A stretch of 64,000 bases of DNA from Gnetum montanum (GCA_015680685.1 MNCI01023362.1:62661-126660), one strand, 5' to 3'. Numbered from the stretch's first letter, positions 13,312-25,461 are shown. The notes: generated by a model not told the origin, from the letters alone. A program made the numbers and translations.

Positions 13312-15075
13312 TTAAGACAAATTGTTGACCAAATAAACTTTTTTGGGAATTTTTTCTTTTCTCTTTTTTATGGATAATTCTCTTAAGTATTTAGCATAAA
13401 GAGCTGTATCTTTTATAGCTTTTTCTAATGTAATATATAAATATATTTTATTAAATAAGTTTTTATATATGCTTTGGTTGTAAATACCTCTTGCAATCAT
13501 TTAAGGAAGGGAGCAAAACTTTTTTTTCTAGGTAAAGAAGAAGAGGTTAATGGTTGTTCTCCTTCCCCAATTGGTTTATTAATTTCCTCATTCATTCTAT
13601 GTGGTTGATCCTTTTCTTGTATCTCAACTTCTTGAAAGCTAACCTTCTTCTTAGGTTTATGGTTAATAATTTTTCCACTCCTAGTGGTGATAGAATGCAA
13701 TTGTTCCTTACCATTTCTTTAGGACATAGGATTTGGCTCTAGTTTATAAGGTAATTCATTCTTTGTCAAGTCTTGAAATCATATCCTTGTCTCATTCATG
13801 AATTACCTACTTTCTTCAATGAAGGAAGTAAGACTTTGAGTGAGTCTATTCAAGTGTTCACTAGTTGGGCTCTTGAAATATCTATAATTATTTTAATAGT
13901 GTTATTGTTGGAAAGGTGGTCTTTGTTGGAATGTGGTTGTTGGATGGTTTCTATATTTTTAAAAAGACTTCATAGATTCTTGTACTTCCTCATGACAATA
14001 TGCTAAGTCTAGACAAGTGATGCAATTATGTTGTTGGCTACCATAAAGGTTACATGCTTTACTTTGTATCAAATGAGCCTATTTCTTTATTAAATGAGTT
14101 AACTCATTAAATTTTTTTATTTAGTTGTTCATTTTGTTGAGTTATTCCTTGAATGACATTGGGTTTTCACAATCTCTTACTTTGATCAAACAATGAATCT
14201 ATTATCTTATAGTTGTTCTTCAATGCTACATTTAATATATTTCCATAACACACAAAGTCAACATTTTACCTACAATATGGTAATAGGCCTTCTACAAAGA
14301 TTTAGATACGTTGCTGGTCTAGAAACCCATGGTTGGGGTATTTTAAGCAAAAATCTTAAAAATTGTCTAAAGTACTCTCATAATCCTTATCTTCTTGTTG
14401 TATGAAACTCATAATTTTATTTCTTAATGAGTACAACCTATCACTGGAAAGAGACCTTTGTAGGAAGGAAGCCTTAAATTCATCCCATGAACTAATTTGT
14501 GTCCTAAGGATTTGTAGGCAAAAATTAGCTTTATCTTTCAAGGTTGATTTGAAGGTAATCATTTTAGTTTATCTTCACTTTGAGGTGCCAACATTGCATG
14601 TGTGGTTTTCAAATTCTCTTATATGAGTGATTGGATCTTCATCATTGGATCCCATAAAAATAGGTAGTAAATGAATATTTTTTACTTTAACATCCTTGCC
14701 TTGGAAAAAAACTAATATTCGTTGAGGTATTACTAGTGTTCTTTGGTTTAATAAGTCCCCAAGAGTTTGTCCTTGGTAAGCTTGTTCAACTAGAATATTA
14801 GAGGCTATACTACCAAAGAAAAAAGGGATTGAGCCAAATGAAAGTGAAGGATATGTATGATGTGAAGGAAACCCAATTTTGAAAGTAGTAGCTATTGTTG
14901 AAGTTACAATTGAACTTTTCATGGAAGCAAAGGCTACTAATGTAATGCAAATTTGTAGATTTAATGTACTCATTGGTCAGGTGGTTTCTCCAATTGTGAA
15001 CACATTACTTAGCATTTGACTAAAGCTTAAATTTTGAGAACCTTCTACCATGATTGAATTCATGATGTGCATTGT
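13312..15075 (-). pseudogene. gag: R4 gag (Athila-type)
   Basis: Three minus-strand segments in order form an Athila-type Gag. At 14973-14356 is the capsid region, with LLPIFMGSNDEDPITHIREF followed by SLKDKANFCLQ and WDEFKASFLQ. At 13700-13497 is the diagnostic ITTRSGKIIN block (family pattern TLRSGK) in a lysine-rich tail. At 13500-13312 is KDTALYAKYLRELSIKKRK, matching the gag/protease border. The segments are in different frames, so at least two frameshifts separate them. The protein would form the cytoplasmic particle. It lies just inside the primer-binding site. Confidence 0.75.
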
Positions 15076-15675
15076 TATAGTTGGAATATCAAAAAGAGGG
15101 TAGAAAGATGTAGAAAATTTAGATTATTTCTTTGCCCTTTCTTGAAGGATTTTTGTTAGATCTCTCTCATTGTTACTGTTTTGCTTCTTCATAAAGGTTA
15201 AGGGAAAAGGGCTAGGGTATCCTTGTTTCTCTTGGTCTTGTTTCAATTTTTTTTGGGTACATTTATAATAGCTAGTGATGTTTCTAGAAGGCTAAATTCA
15301 TGTTGGATTTTTAGGTTGCTTAGTTGATTTCATTTAACAAACATACTTTTCTTTAGCAAATCCATGGGCAACTAATCCCAAGACTTTGCAAATTGATTTA
15401 ATTAATCTTGTAATTACTACCTTAATTTTAAATTTTCTAATACTTTATTCAGTTTGAAAAATTAGGGGGATGATTCTTGTGATTGTACCTTTTCCTTGTT
15501 TCTAATTTTCTTCTTAGAAGCAAAATAATTAAAAGAAACCATTTCTAAAACTACTAACAAAAGAAAATGGAAAAAAAATAATGTGTACCTTTTTAGAAGT
15601 TTTAAATCTATAAAAGAAACCTGAAAATAATACAAAAACATATGTAATTCTTGATGATGATTAACTTTACCAGCC

Positions 15676-15693
15676 TTCTCGGTAGCAGTGCCA
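15676..15693 (-). other. Primer-binding site of R4 (tRNA-Asp type)
   Basis: The minus strand reads TGGCACTGCTACCGAGAA. It matches the TGGCGCCGTTGCCGGGGA site used by Athila elements except for transitions. It starts four bases from the proposed LTR edge at 15697. The site agrees with the Athila-type proteins. Confidence 0.75.
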
Positions 15694-15696
15694 AAT

Positions 15697-16013
15697 TGAC
15701 AAGCTAGCCAATGTTTGATGCTAAGTTACCTTTGTTGTAGAGATGTTACCTCATCTATGACTAACTTGTGTATCCATGGAGGAATAATTCAAAGTTAACA
15801 TAATTATCAAGATAATAAATAGTTAGATTTAAATCCAATTAAAATTTATAGTTATGACTATCACTCATAAGTAAAATTAAATTTTTCATCCTAGCTTCAA
15901 ATCTCATGTTCAAAGGTGGAAAAAATATGATTTAACCAAATTGAAATAACATAAGATTAACATAAATGTCAGAAGATTACTGTGACATCCCATTCTTGAA
16001 TGTTGTAAAAATA
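15697..16013 (-). repeat. R4 5' LTR, inner part
   Basis: Sequence from the LTR edge beside the primer site up to the R5 insertion. It begins TGACAAGC on the plus strand. It contains 'agatgttacct', which recurs just beyond R5 at about 25954. The LTR is interrupted here by R5. Confidence 0.5.
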
Positions 16014-16490
16014 TGATCACTTAATTTATTGCATTCATCATTTTCTTAGATAATATACTAGAAACATTATAAATATTTAATAAATGAATTAACTATTAGT
16101 TAAATAATTGGTACTAAACAATGAAAATAGGAAAATGGAAAAATTTTATTAATAGAAGAGAGTACCGTAACACTGTTTGGGTTATCTTCCCATGCCACTT
16201 AAGCCTTAGAGAAAATATGGCACTACCACCATGGTTAGGCTATCCTGCTAAAGGGGTGATCAGTCCCTTCTTGTCTTACTTCACCTAGCTCCCATTACTT
16301 ACCTCTTCCTAGCTTTGCAACTTCATGCCCAACATGACCTCTAACCCTGGCCTTAAATGACATAGGTCAGACTCTTTCTCAAGGGATACATGAATAATTG
16401 TAACTCCTCATAATGATGTTCCCATTCATTTGAAGGTTAATTACATTGTTTATAATTTTTTCTACCCTTAACAAGGGACAAGACATTATA
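16014..16490 (-). repeat. R5 3' LTR
   Basis: A 477-bp LTR starting TGATCAC on the plus strand and ending at acattata, where the other copy has acattaca. It is collinear with 25466-25943 over its full length and is preceded, in element orientation, by a G-rich polypurine tract. Confidence 0.8.
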
Positions 16491-16504
16491 ATCTACCCCC
16501 CTTC
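16491..16504 (-). other. Polypurine tract of R5
   Basis: The minus strand reads GAAGGGGGGTAGAT immediately before the 3' LTR. It is the plus-strand primer of reverse transcription. It fixes both the LTR edge and the element orientation. Confidence 0.8.
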
Positions 16505-18060
16505 AACATCTAGCTTATTCTCGAGTGCTTCCTCTATGTCCAACTGCTTAGCTACTACTTCATTGATATGCTTCTTAGCTTCGGTTCCTTTATTTTCCTC
16601 ATTATCATCTATATAAATAGAAGATCAAAAATTATAAAATATAATTTATTACATCCATAATAAATAAAATTTATCATTCAATATCATGATGTTCAAAAAG
16701 TTGGGAGTAAGTATTTAAAATAAACTTCCTATTTTTCCAAGTCTACTAATCACAATTTGACCATTGAACAAGTACTTCGCTGATAGTTTTATTTCATAAT
16801 TTCCTGGTTTGTTGGTTCTTAATAGTAATGGGTCTAACTTCAAAGCTAGCATTGGATCATAATGGCAAGGTATTTCAATCTAGCACATATGGTACATCAT
16901 TTTCATGAAATTTCTTTAGCAAGCTCACATGAAAAATTGGATGAATTTTTAAGGTTGATGGAAGATTCAACTAATATGCTACTTCACCAATTCTTTTATA
17001 GATTTCAAAAGGTCCACAAAATCGAGGTGCCAATTTAGTATATTTTCCTAGTCTAAGAGAACTTTTGGTAGGTTTTACTCTTAATAATACTTGATCTTCT
17101 ACTTGGAATCATTTTTTAAGTCATTGTTGATTTGCATATCCTTTATATTTATCTTGGGTAGCTTGTAAATTTTGTTTAAATCTTGTGACAATGTTTCCCA
17201 TTATTTTTATTTCTTCTTCTTTCCATTCCATTCTTAATGTTGGATCTGCCTAGGTTAGTGGTATACAACAATTATGTCGATATACTACTTGGAATGGTGT
17301 TTGATGTATAGAACCTTGATAATTGTTATTATAGGAAAATTCTACCATATGAAAATAATTCTCCCATGTTTTTGGTCTACTCATAACATAGCTTCATAGG
17401 ATATATTCTAATATTCTATTCACATGTTTGGTTTGCCCATTAGTCTCAGGGTGATATGCTATGCTAAATTTCAACTAGGTTCCAAGCTCTCTAAAGAAAT
17501 TTTTCCAAAATTTGGATATGAACTTGGGATTTCTATCTAAGGTGATAAATTTTGGACAACCATGCTATTGAAATACCTCACATACAAATTTTTGGGCTAC
17601 TTATTCTACCGATTTTGTAGATTTCAAAGCTATATAATGTGCCATCTTTGATAGACGATCAACCACTATGAAAATTGAGTCATTTTCCTTTTTGGTTATT
17701 GGAAATCCCATAATGAAATCCATGGTGACATCTTCCCATTTCTAGTTTTGGACTTCCATAGGTTTTAATAATCCACTGTGTTTCCTCTATTTGGCTTTTA
17801 TTCTTTGGCACATTGGACAATTTTCAATGTACGAGGACATCATTCTTCATTTTAGGCCAAATATAAGATTTGTGAATTATCATATGGGTCTTAATATAAC
17901 TTAGGTATCCTGCATATAGTAATTCATGTGATTCACACAATAACCTTAATCTCCAATTTTCTTTTGGTATGTACACTCTTTGTCCTTTCATCAATAAACT
18001 ATTAGACATATGTTGATATTGAGGCTTGTAGGAAATATTGGTTAAAGTATTTTTAAAATA
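16505..18060 (-). pseudogene. pol: R5 integrase with decayed chromodomain
   Basis: On the minus strand the zinc-binding region near 18009-17824 is open and ends at YIWPKMKNDV, which resembles the family's FWWPGMKKDV block. The catalytic core (about 17750-17200) is broken by many stops. Near 17040-16900 lies GPFEIYKRIGEVAY, then LHPIFHVSLLKKFH-like sequence, the C-terminal barrel typical of chromoviruses. Near 16800-16690 a KTISEVLVQWSN..TW run resembles a chromodomain, the module that directs integration by binding modified histones. A charged tail runs to the polypurine tract. The whole is inactive, and the chromodomain is shared between two frames. Confidence 0.65.
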
Positions 18061-18169
18061 AAGGTCTTATTTTATTTGTTCCTTGATTTCTTCCTCCATA
18101 GGGATCATTACCACATATATCATTAAGTTCCACATTCAACTAGGGGCATTAGCTACCACATTTTTCTTA

Positions 18170-19560
18170 CTGGGAATATATTTAATTTCAAAATCATATT
18201 TAGTCAATAATTCTACCCATTGCCTTTGACAAGTATTCAAAATATGCTATCTCTACAAATATTCTAAACTTTTATGATATATTTTTAGTACAAACCTTTT
18301 TTTCACAAAGATAATGTCTCCAAACTTTCAAAGCATGAACAACTGCTAATAATTCTAAATCACGGGTTGAGTAATTTACCTCAACTCATAATTTTTAAGA
18401 TTCATAACATACCACTTTATCTTCTTGTGAAAGAACTACATTGATTCCTGTTCCACAAGAATCTATGGATACTTCAAATGATAATTCTTCATCTGAAATT
18501 CTCAAAATAGGTGTTGTTGCAAGTAGCATCTTTAATCTAAGAAAAGATTCCCTACATTTTTTATCAAACTTGAACACATGTTTCTCCTACAAAAGGTTAG
18601 TCAATGATGCTACCAAGGTAGAATAATCTTTAATGAAATGTCGATAAAAACCAACTAAACCCAAGAAGCTGTGAACTATTATAACATCTTTTAATTTAGG
18701 CCAGTCCTAGATCACACTAATTTTTGCTAGATTTACTTACAATCCTTTTTTAGAAACTATATGACCCAAGTACGAAACTTCTTCCTTAAAGATCACATTT
18801 ACTCAATTTAGCTTTTACTTGATGCTAAGAATTTTCATTGTAATTTTCAAATCTTTGAAATGTTCTTCTCTTGACTTAGAATAAACAAGTATATCATCCA
18901 TAAATACTATAACAAATTGATCAAGATATTCACGAAAAATATTATTCATTAATGCCATGAATGTTGTAGGTGCATTAGTTAATTCAAATGGCATCACAAT
19001 AAATTTGTATGATCCATACCTAGTTCTAAAAGCAACTTTCTCAATATCTTTCTCCTTTATCCTTATTTGGTGATAACCTGATTTTAAATCAATCTTTGAA
19101 AAATAACATGAACCCATAAGTTGATCAAAAAAATCATTAATCATAGGTAAGGGATAATTGTCACTTTATTTAATGCTCTCTAATTGATGCATAATCTTAG
19201 TGTACAATCTTTGTCACTTTATTCAATGCTCTATAATTGATGCATAATCTTAGTGTACAATCTTTATTTAATGAATAAGACTGGTGCACCCCAAGGTGAT
19301 ATGCTAGGTCAAATTTTTTTTCTTTTAATTATTGGTCTAATTTTACTTTCAATTCTCTTAATTCAAAAGTAGAAAATCTATAAGGGTCTTCTGAAATAGG
19401 TTTTATATCCGGAAAAATATCAATAGCATGCTTGACAGTTCTTTTTAGAGGTAGTTCTCTAGTTTCACAAAATACCAAATCTTTATATTCCTTAAGTTCT
19501 TTCAGAATCTTAGTACCTAAAGATCTTTGAGGTTGGGTTACTTTGATAACCAAGATCATA
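18170..19560 (-). pseudogene. pol: R5 reverse transcriptase and RNase H (Tekay-like)
   Basis: The minus strand 19144-18815 is open and contains [36 protein letters not shown] (family: FGLTNAP) and the catalytic [14 protein letters not shown] near 18885-18915, with both aspartates kept. RNase H begins at about 18577-18395 with a VSIDSCGTG motif where the family has YSDAS. This order and the [10 protein letters not shown] segment point to Tekay/Del chromoviruses. Upstream, RT motif 2 (TLRLCIN.RALNKVT) is duplicated in tandem at 19158-19263. Stops and frameshifts at both ends mean it is dead. Confidence 0.8.
19158..19263 (-). repeat. 53-bp tandem duplication inside R5 RT
   Basis: The block starting ttgtcacttt occurs at 19158 and again at 19211, with about three differences between copies. 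Each copy encodes the TLRLCIN..RALNKVT motif. 53 bp is not a multiple of three, so the duplication itself shifts the frame. Confidence 0.8.
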
Positions 19561-20015
19561 GCACCTTTTTTGACTAATCTTTTAGCTTACTTAATAGTTA
19601 TCGTATAAATTTTCTTTGCTATTCCTACCCCCTTAGAATCTTGACTCCATCAGTGGTTGGGACTTTTAAAATATGAGTTCCAAAATGGGTAGCAATATCA
19701 ATTTTTTGTAAGAAATACATTTCTAAAATTGCATCAACATCACCTATTTCAAATTCAAAGAATTTATCGATGAAAGACATGTTTTGCAAGGTAAAGTTAA
19801 TTTCTACATACCTAGTATGCTTACTCACTGTCGTTCCATCTGCTAGTTCTATCTTAATAATTTTCTTGTAAGGTAAACTTAATTTTAATAAATTAATTAA
19901 CTATGGAAAAATAAATTTATCACTAGCACCACTATCAATCAAAAATTTAATTTTTTTACCTTTAATTGAACCTTCAAAAATTAGTAAAGAAAATTGAAAT
20001 TTACGCAAACCTAAC
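19561..20015 (-). pseudogene. pol: R5 aspartic protease
   Basis: Near 19955-19915 the minus strand reads KIKFLIDSGASDKFI, with the D-S-G active-site triad intact. The frame continues as IELADGTTVSK and FEIGDVDAILEMYFL, where the family has DVILGMDWL. It lies between the zinc-knuckle part of gag and RT. One stop falls shortly after the active site. The protease would process the polyprotein. Confidence 0.7.
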
Positions 20016-21200
20016 TTAGTTGATGTAGATATCTTCTTCATGGCTATGGTGGTGGTTGGAAATTTTTTCTTTGTTCACATTTATGTTGGATTTTTTATTC
20101 TTGATTTGATTGGTCTTTGAATTTTTGCTCAAAATTTTGGATAGTCTTGTTTGAAATGATCTTTGCCACAAAAAAAACATCCTGATCCTGATCAAGCTCT
20201 TTTGGTTGGTGTTTCCTCTATCATTACTTGTGGAAAGGTAGTTTGTCAAAGAGTTTCTTGTCGAAGGGTAGCTTGTATCTAATTCGATTCCTCATAATCC
20301 TTAGAAATTCTATATGCTTCATCAATGGTTTGAGGATTATGGGATTATGTTTGGGGAAATAGTTGAGCATGTAGTCCTCTAATGAATTTTGAACCTAACT
20401 CTCCCTCATCCCAGTAACTTACATACTGAGAAATATCACAAAAGTCTTTGTAGTAATCATCTACGAATCATCTTTTCAATTTTAAGGAATCAAATCTCAT
20501 TTTGTGCTCTTTGAGGAAAGAATCGAATACAAATTTCTATTCAAAATCTCTATAAAAATTAAACCAATTTGTAATCAAACCTTGAGATCTTACTCCATTC
20601 CACCATGTTGCCACAAGTCCTCTTAAATATAAGGAGATAGCTTCTAAATGTTCATGGCTTAAGAAATTTAACATATCAAAGTAATTTTTCATTATATCAA
20701 GCCAATCCTTTTCCTTAGCAATAGATCCAAGGGATCCATCATAATGATCCATAATGAATTAAGCTAGTTCCCATATCCCTCATCTTCGGTTTCAATTCTA
20801 TGGCCTACAAGAGAGATTTTGGTATCTTGTCCACTAGTAGGTGGGGGTTGTGTTTAGTGTGGATCCCTAGGGAGAAGTTGATCTTGATCTTAATGTTGTT
20901 CCCTAGGTAGAGCATGGGGAGGATTTGAAGATTGAATGAGATGGTCAGTTAATTTCTTGATAGAGTTTGCAAAGGAATCCATCTTTTCTTGCATGTCTAA
21001 CCATTTATCCTATGAACTCTAGGACAATTTCCTAATTTTCTCAAACATATTTTGCATCTCTATCCTGAATCCTTGGTTTGAGTAATGAAGTTCTTCTTGA
21101 ACATCCCTGATTTCATTAATTTCATCTTAAAAGATATTTATATAGTCATTAACTCAGGCCTCCATTTCTCTCTAATTTATTCTTTGGATTTTGGACATTG
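20016..21200 (-). pseudogene. gag: R5 gag with altered zinc knuckle
   Basis: The minus strand shows a chromovirus Gag. Near 20752-20537 is SIAKEKDWLDIMKNYFDML, then EHLEAISLYLRGLVATWWN, the capsid pattern around the central tryptophans. Near 20180-20140 is a CFFCGKDHFKQDYP run. This corresponds to a C-x2-C-x4-H-x4-C zinc knuckle but has one residue too few before the His and Tyr in place of the last Cys. The N-terminal side reaches about 21200. Frames are interrupted several times. Gag would package genomic RNA. Confidence 0.65.
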
Positions 21201-21700
21201 GTAAGTTGAAGAAATTAGGTTTTTTGGTAATCCTTAGCATCTATGGCCCCTTTTATGGGTCTTGAAATTGTTAGTTAGTTGTAGAAGAAGTTGAAACTAT
21301 CATGGATTTCTTATTGAGTACTAAATCCTAATTATTTTTGAACCTTAAACAATGGATTAAATTGCTAATTTTCTATAATGAGTTCACCCATCCCAGTTCT
21401 ACTCCAAAATGAGTGTACTTAATGATGAAATTTTTATTCCCCTTATTACCAAGGCACCAATTCAAATTTTTGAAAATAATTAAGTGCATTTTCAACTTAA
21501 ATTAGCAATGATGGATGAAATTTTATTTTTTAAAATATTTTGTTTATTAACAGGAATTTTAAAATTTCTATTAGTTATTAAGAAATTTGATTTTCTCATC
21601 TACTAATGGAAGATGACCTATTTTAGGGTATGGCCCTCTTTTGGGCTGGTACAGCCCATTACAAGGTCTTAGCAGCCCATCTTAGGCCTACATGTAAATA

Positions 21701-22045
21701 GGTAGTTTTCAATAGTGTTCGAAGAGGTGATTTTTAGTAGTGCTGAAGGTAGTTTTGGGTGGTATAGAAGATAGTTTTGGGCAATGCTAAAGGTGATTTT
21801 TGATAGTACAAAAGGTGGTTTTGGGTGGTACTGAAGGTGGCTTTGCGTAGTACAAAAGGTATTTTTTTGTAGTACCAAAGATGGTTTTAATCAGTACAGA
21901 AGGCAATTTTAGGTGGTACTGAAGGTGGCTGGGTAGTACCAAAGGTAATTTTCTATAGTATCGAAGGTGTTTTTAGGTGATATTGAAGGCAATTTTAGGT
22001 GGTGTTGAAGGAAAATTTCTATAGCATTGGAGGTAATTTTTGATG
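21701..22045. repeat. 22-bp minisatellite in R5
   Basis: About 16 imperfect copies of a 22-bp unit of the form ggtggttttgggtggtactgaa, in tandem with only small length changes. It lies between gag and the cargo gene. Open minus-strand frames over it are by-products of the repeat. Confidence 0.85.
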
Positions 22046-22340
22046 GCAAGTAATAGGTAGGCAATGAAAAGTGCAGTAGCAAGCATAGGTGTAGGCATGG
22101 TGCAACAACATAAATTATAGACATGGCACAATGGTAGAAGGCATAGACATGGCACAATCACTGATGGTAGAGGGTGTAGGTGTGGCAAGGCATAGTGGTA
22201 GGCAATAGAAGGTAGATGTAATGTGATTACTAATGGTATAGGGTATAGGTAGGTGTGGTAAGGCACAATAGTAGGCAGTGAAGGTAGGCAATGTTGCGGC
22301 AGGCAGTGTAGTGTAGTGTGAAAGGTAGGCATACTCAATG
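22046..22340. repeat. Degenerate ggtaggca/ggcatag repeat region
   Basis: Low-complexity DNA with recurring ggtaggca, gacatggcacaa and ggtgtgg(c/t)aaggca words. No fixed period is evident. It keeps minus-strand frames open by chance (for example 21973-22338) and is probably an old minisatellite next to the 22-bp array. Confidence 0.55.
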
Positions 22341-22931
22341 GATTGCCCTTGGGCTAACCCATGGGCCAATCCATATGCAGCCATTGATCATAGCTGAAAA
22401 TAAGCTATAGCTAGTAACATGGTTGGTTGTGGCTATTAGCCTTGTTGTAACCCTCTCAAGGGCTCATGTCCCCCTAATTTTTTTAAAAAATTATTTTTAT
22501 TATTTTTTTAAAAAAATTTCTTTATATTTAATTTTCTAGGGCTCAGGTTTGAACCTAAGACCTCTTGGCCTTTTTCAAAAAATTTTCTTTATATAAATTA
22601 TTTTTATAAAAAAATATTTACAATTAAAAAGCATTTAAATTATTTTTTTATTTTTAAAATTACATGTAACTTAAGAATTCCTATATCTTTCAAACCGTAA
22701 GTCAGATTTTGTTGAAATTGGTATCATTGGAATCATCTTAAAGAGCACTTTGAGTTAAACTGTAGAAATCATAAAATTTAAAACAAATGAACATTAGCTT
22801 TTTAAAAACAAAAAAGTAAACATTAGTTTTTTCTTTAAAAAAGTATAAGTTAGCTTTTATTAAATCTTTAATTATCTTAAGTTATAACTTTCTCTTTGTT
22901 TTTACTAAGATTCTTATGATTGTATTAAAAA
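22341..22931. other. Spacer upstream of the R5 cargo gene
   Basis: No coding signal. It is AT-rich with several homopolymers. On the plus strand it would be the upstream region of the cargo gene. Confidence 0.45.
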
Positions 22932-22940
22932 TATAAAAAG
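22932..22940 (+). promoter_or_regulatory. TATA-like box for the R5 cargo gene
   Basis: TATAAAAAG on the plus strand, about 107 bp upstream of the first ATG of the cargo gene. TATA-like words are common in AT-rich DNA, so this counts only together with the gene structure downstream. Confidence 0.4.
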
Positions 22941-23038
22941 AAGGATAACTTGCCCATCACAACTCAATATTAGCAGAAAATTGATAGTAGAAAAGCTTGA
23001 AGATTTTGTAGTATCAAAGAACTCTAACCATCTTCATC

Positions 23039-25221
23039 ATGGCTTCTAAGTGTTAAGCTTCATCTCAAACACCTTTAAGTAGCTCTCAATCACATTAGAA
23101 TAATGTACTCTCTATTTCTGATCGTGTTCATAGCTTACTTAGGAAAGAGGGTTTCTAGTACCTTACCACTTCTAGGTTAGCTAATTTACTTATTTTTCTT
23201 ATTTTTAAACTCTTCCATTGCAAGGGTGTTCTTATGGAATGGTGTGAACAATACAATAGTAAGGAAAGTTCTACTTCCCATTTAGTCATTGGAGTAATAA
23301 CAATTTTTTCTTTTGATATTCAAGTAGCTTTAGGGTTTTAGCAATGAGAGGATCCTTTAATTTCTTAAACTTATTTCCAAAAATTTAAATTTATTTGCGA
23401 GAAGGAATTATCTCATTATGTTACTGATTCTACCCTTGGAAAAAGCCAATTTGTTCATGGAGATTTCATTAATGAGGCTTACTTTGATTTATGTCTACTT
23501 ATCTATAACAAGGTTTTGTGGTATAGATAGTAATCTTATGTTAATTCTTATTCTATTTTCATACTTCATGGTGCCATAACTAGTAGAATTTATGATTAGT
23601 CATTATCTTGTTTCTCTACTTGATATAATTCCATGACTAGAATTACTGTTGCCTAGAAAAATCCTCCCAAATATTATACCCTATGTTGTGTATCCTTGTT
23701 CATGTATATGATCCTAGGTTATGACCATCCAAAAAAAATATTTTAGTCATTACAATCATAGGTTATGCTATGAATTTTTTGAAGATGAGAGAGTTATAAG
23801 GAGTAAGATTATGGGTGTCAAGAAAGGTTCGTTGGCTTTACAACATACTCATAATCAAAAGGAAATCACCGAGAAATTTTTATGTTTTTATTATTTCCTT
23901 GTTGTTTATGATGTCTTTATTTTATGTATTTGATAGTGCAATCTAGGTTGCAAAATGAACTGATGCAGAGTGCTGAACCTACACAAGTTGAAGAAGTTTA
24001 AGGTACTTTGGCCTTTGGTATGGTTGAACCACAAGAATAGATCACATTTTCTACTTCCATGGTATATATTTAAATATAAATATATATATATACATAATAA
24101 CTTATTTTAATGTCTTATTTGTTTTTTTCCTAATAAATTTTTTTTTTTGTAGAGGCAACGTATTGAGCAAAGTTCTAGCAGTCTAGTAGTTATAAGACAA
24201 CAAACCCAACAATAGGCTCAACAACAACCCCAACAAACTCAAAAAATTTCATGACAAGATAAAGGAAAGTAACTAGAGGTAAGTTTTAGTTATTTAAATG
24301 TTTGAATACTTTCCTCTTTCCTTTGTATGGCGTTAATTTTTTTTATGTTGTAGATGTCTATGAAGCGACAATACTTTATTTGAGAGATGAATAGAGATGA
24401 TGTAGGCACCACTTTTGAATAAACTCACATTCCTTCATCTAGATCACTAGGCATGCCTCCTTTTTTTGGGACACCTAGAAGAGGTTCCTTTCCACAACTA
24501 GCACCAACAACATTTTTTGAGTTTTTTCTAGTGGTTTCCTCTTTCTCTATCTTAGGTTCTTCTTATTCGATGGGAAAGATAGTGGTGGCTACTGAAGAAA
24601 AACTCATGCTTATTCAGCATATTAGTCAGTGAATTTTTAATAATAAACCCTATTTTGTTGGTGATGGTGTTTACCATCAACTAGAGTCTTAGTTATGCAA
24701 CTTCAAGGCATATTATGATTTAATACAGGCTAGAGTTTTTTCTTCTTTACATTCAATTCTTGAGGATGAGCCAAATGTTGTAAAAGATTTGGATCTACTC
24801 TTAGGAAAATTGGAGAGTCCAATATGCTACACATCATCTAGAGACTCATGAACAGTTCCTCCAAATTGACACTAATTGATTTTAGGTAATACTTTTTTTT
24901 AATTCTTTACACTTCCCATCTTTTTTATTGATTTACTCATAACTCATAATTTAAATCTTATTTCTATAGAAAAAGTATAAGTAATGGCCAAAGGACATGG
25001 ATGATTGATCAATATAGATGGATATGTTGAAAACCTAACTTAAAAGAAAGGAGGAATCATCAACTACAAGAAGATGTTCGATTGAGTACATCAAACAATT
25101 GTGTGATGGACAAGCTGAATACAAGGTAGTGCTTAGCAAGACAAATGTCAGTATTGAAGAAAGGGGATCACAATTGAAGATAGTCATAGATCTCCTTAAG
25201 TTGTTCAGTTGTAATAAATAA
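23039..25221 (+). pseudogene. Antisense, multi-exon cargo gene in R5
   Basis: A plus-strand gene, opposite to R5 gag-pol, between the 5' LTR and gag. Proposed exons are 23039-24061, 24153-24278, 24354-24885 and 24970-25221, with donors gtatat, gtaagt and gtaata and acceptors ttgtag, ttgtag and ctatag. Exon 1 starts MASKC and runs largely open, with stops replacing Q codons. At least one frameshift falls before 23721, where a 70-residue frame follows. Exon 2 (126 bp, phase 0) is glutamine-rich. Exon 3 contains the run FFEFFLVVSSFSILGSS and, further on, VVKDLDLLLGKLESP. Exon 4 ends in a hydrophilic, possibly coiled segment before TAA. I do not recognise the protein. Clustered open frames that agree with splice sites argue for a former real gene. 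Confidence 0.55.
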
Positions 25222-25450
25222 TCATAGTTGCTTTCTTTACATTTTTCCCATTCTTCTTCTTTCCTCTATTCCTCCTTTTCTATATCCTACTTAGATGTAC
25301 TTCCACTTACTCTTCCTCTATTACAAAACAAAATAAAATAACATTTTCTTCCATTTTGTTATTTTAATTAGATGTACATATGTTCTATAATAACAATAAC
25401 AATAATAAAATAAGGTTTTTCTTCCACTTTGATTATTGAATCATGGTTTT
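25222..25450. other. R5 leader
   Basis: An AT-rich segment between the cargo gene stop and the primer-binding site. It contains a short aataacaataac run, and I see no coding signal. Confidence 0.5.
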
Positions 25451-25461
25451 CTTTGATACCA
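25451..25461 (-). other. Primer-binding site of R5 (tRNA-iMet type)
   Basis: The minus strand reads TGGTATCAAAG, four bases inside the 5' LTR. It differs from the initiator Met tRNA match TGGTATCAGAG by one transition, the same change seen in R2. Confidence 0.75.

Noticed and set aside
15981-16013. TGTGACATCCCATTC, like the start of another chromovirus LTR in plus orientation
   Set aside because: Only about 20 bp of likeness to the R5 LTR start, no continuation, no primer site or polypurine tract.
21973-22384. Minus-strand frames of 121 and 89 residues in R5
   Set aside because: Low-complexity His/Leu/Thr/Pro-rich translations of a degenerate repeat.
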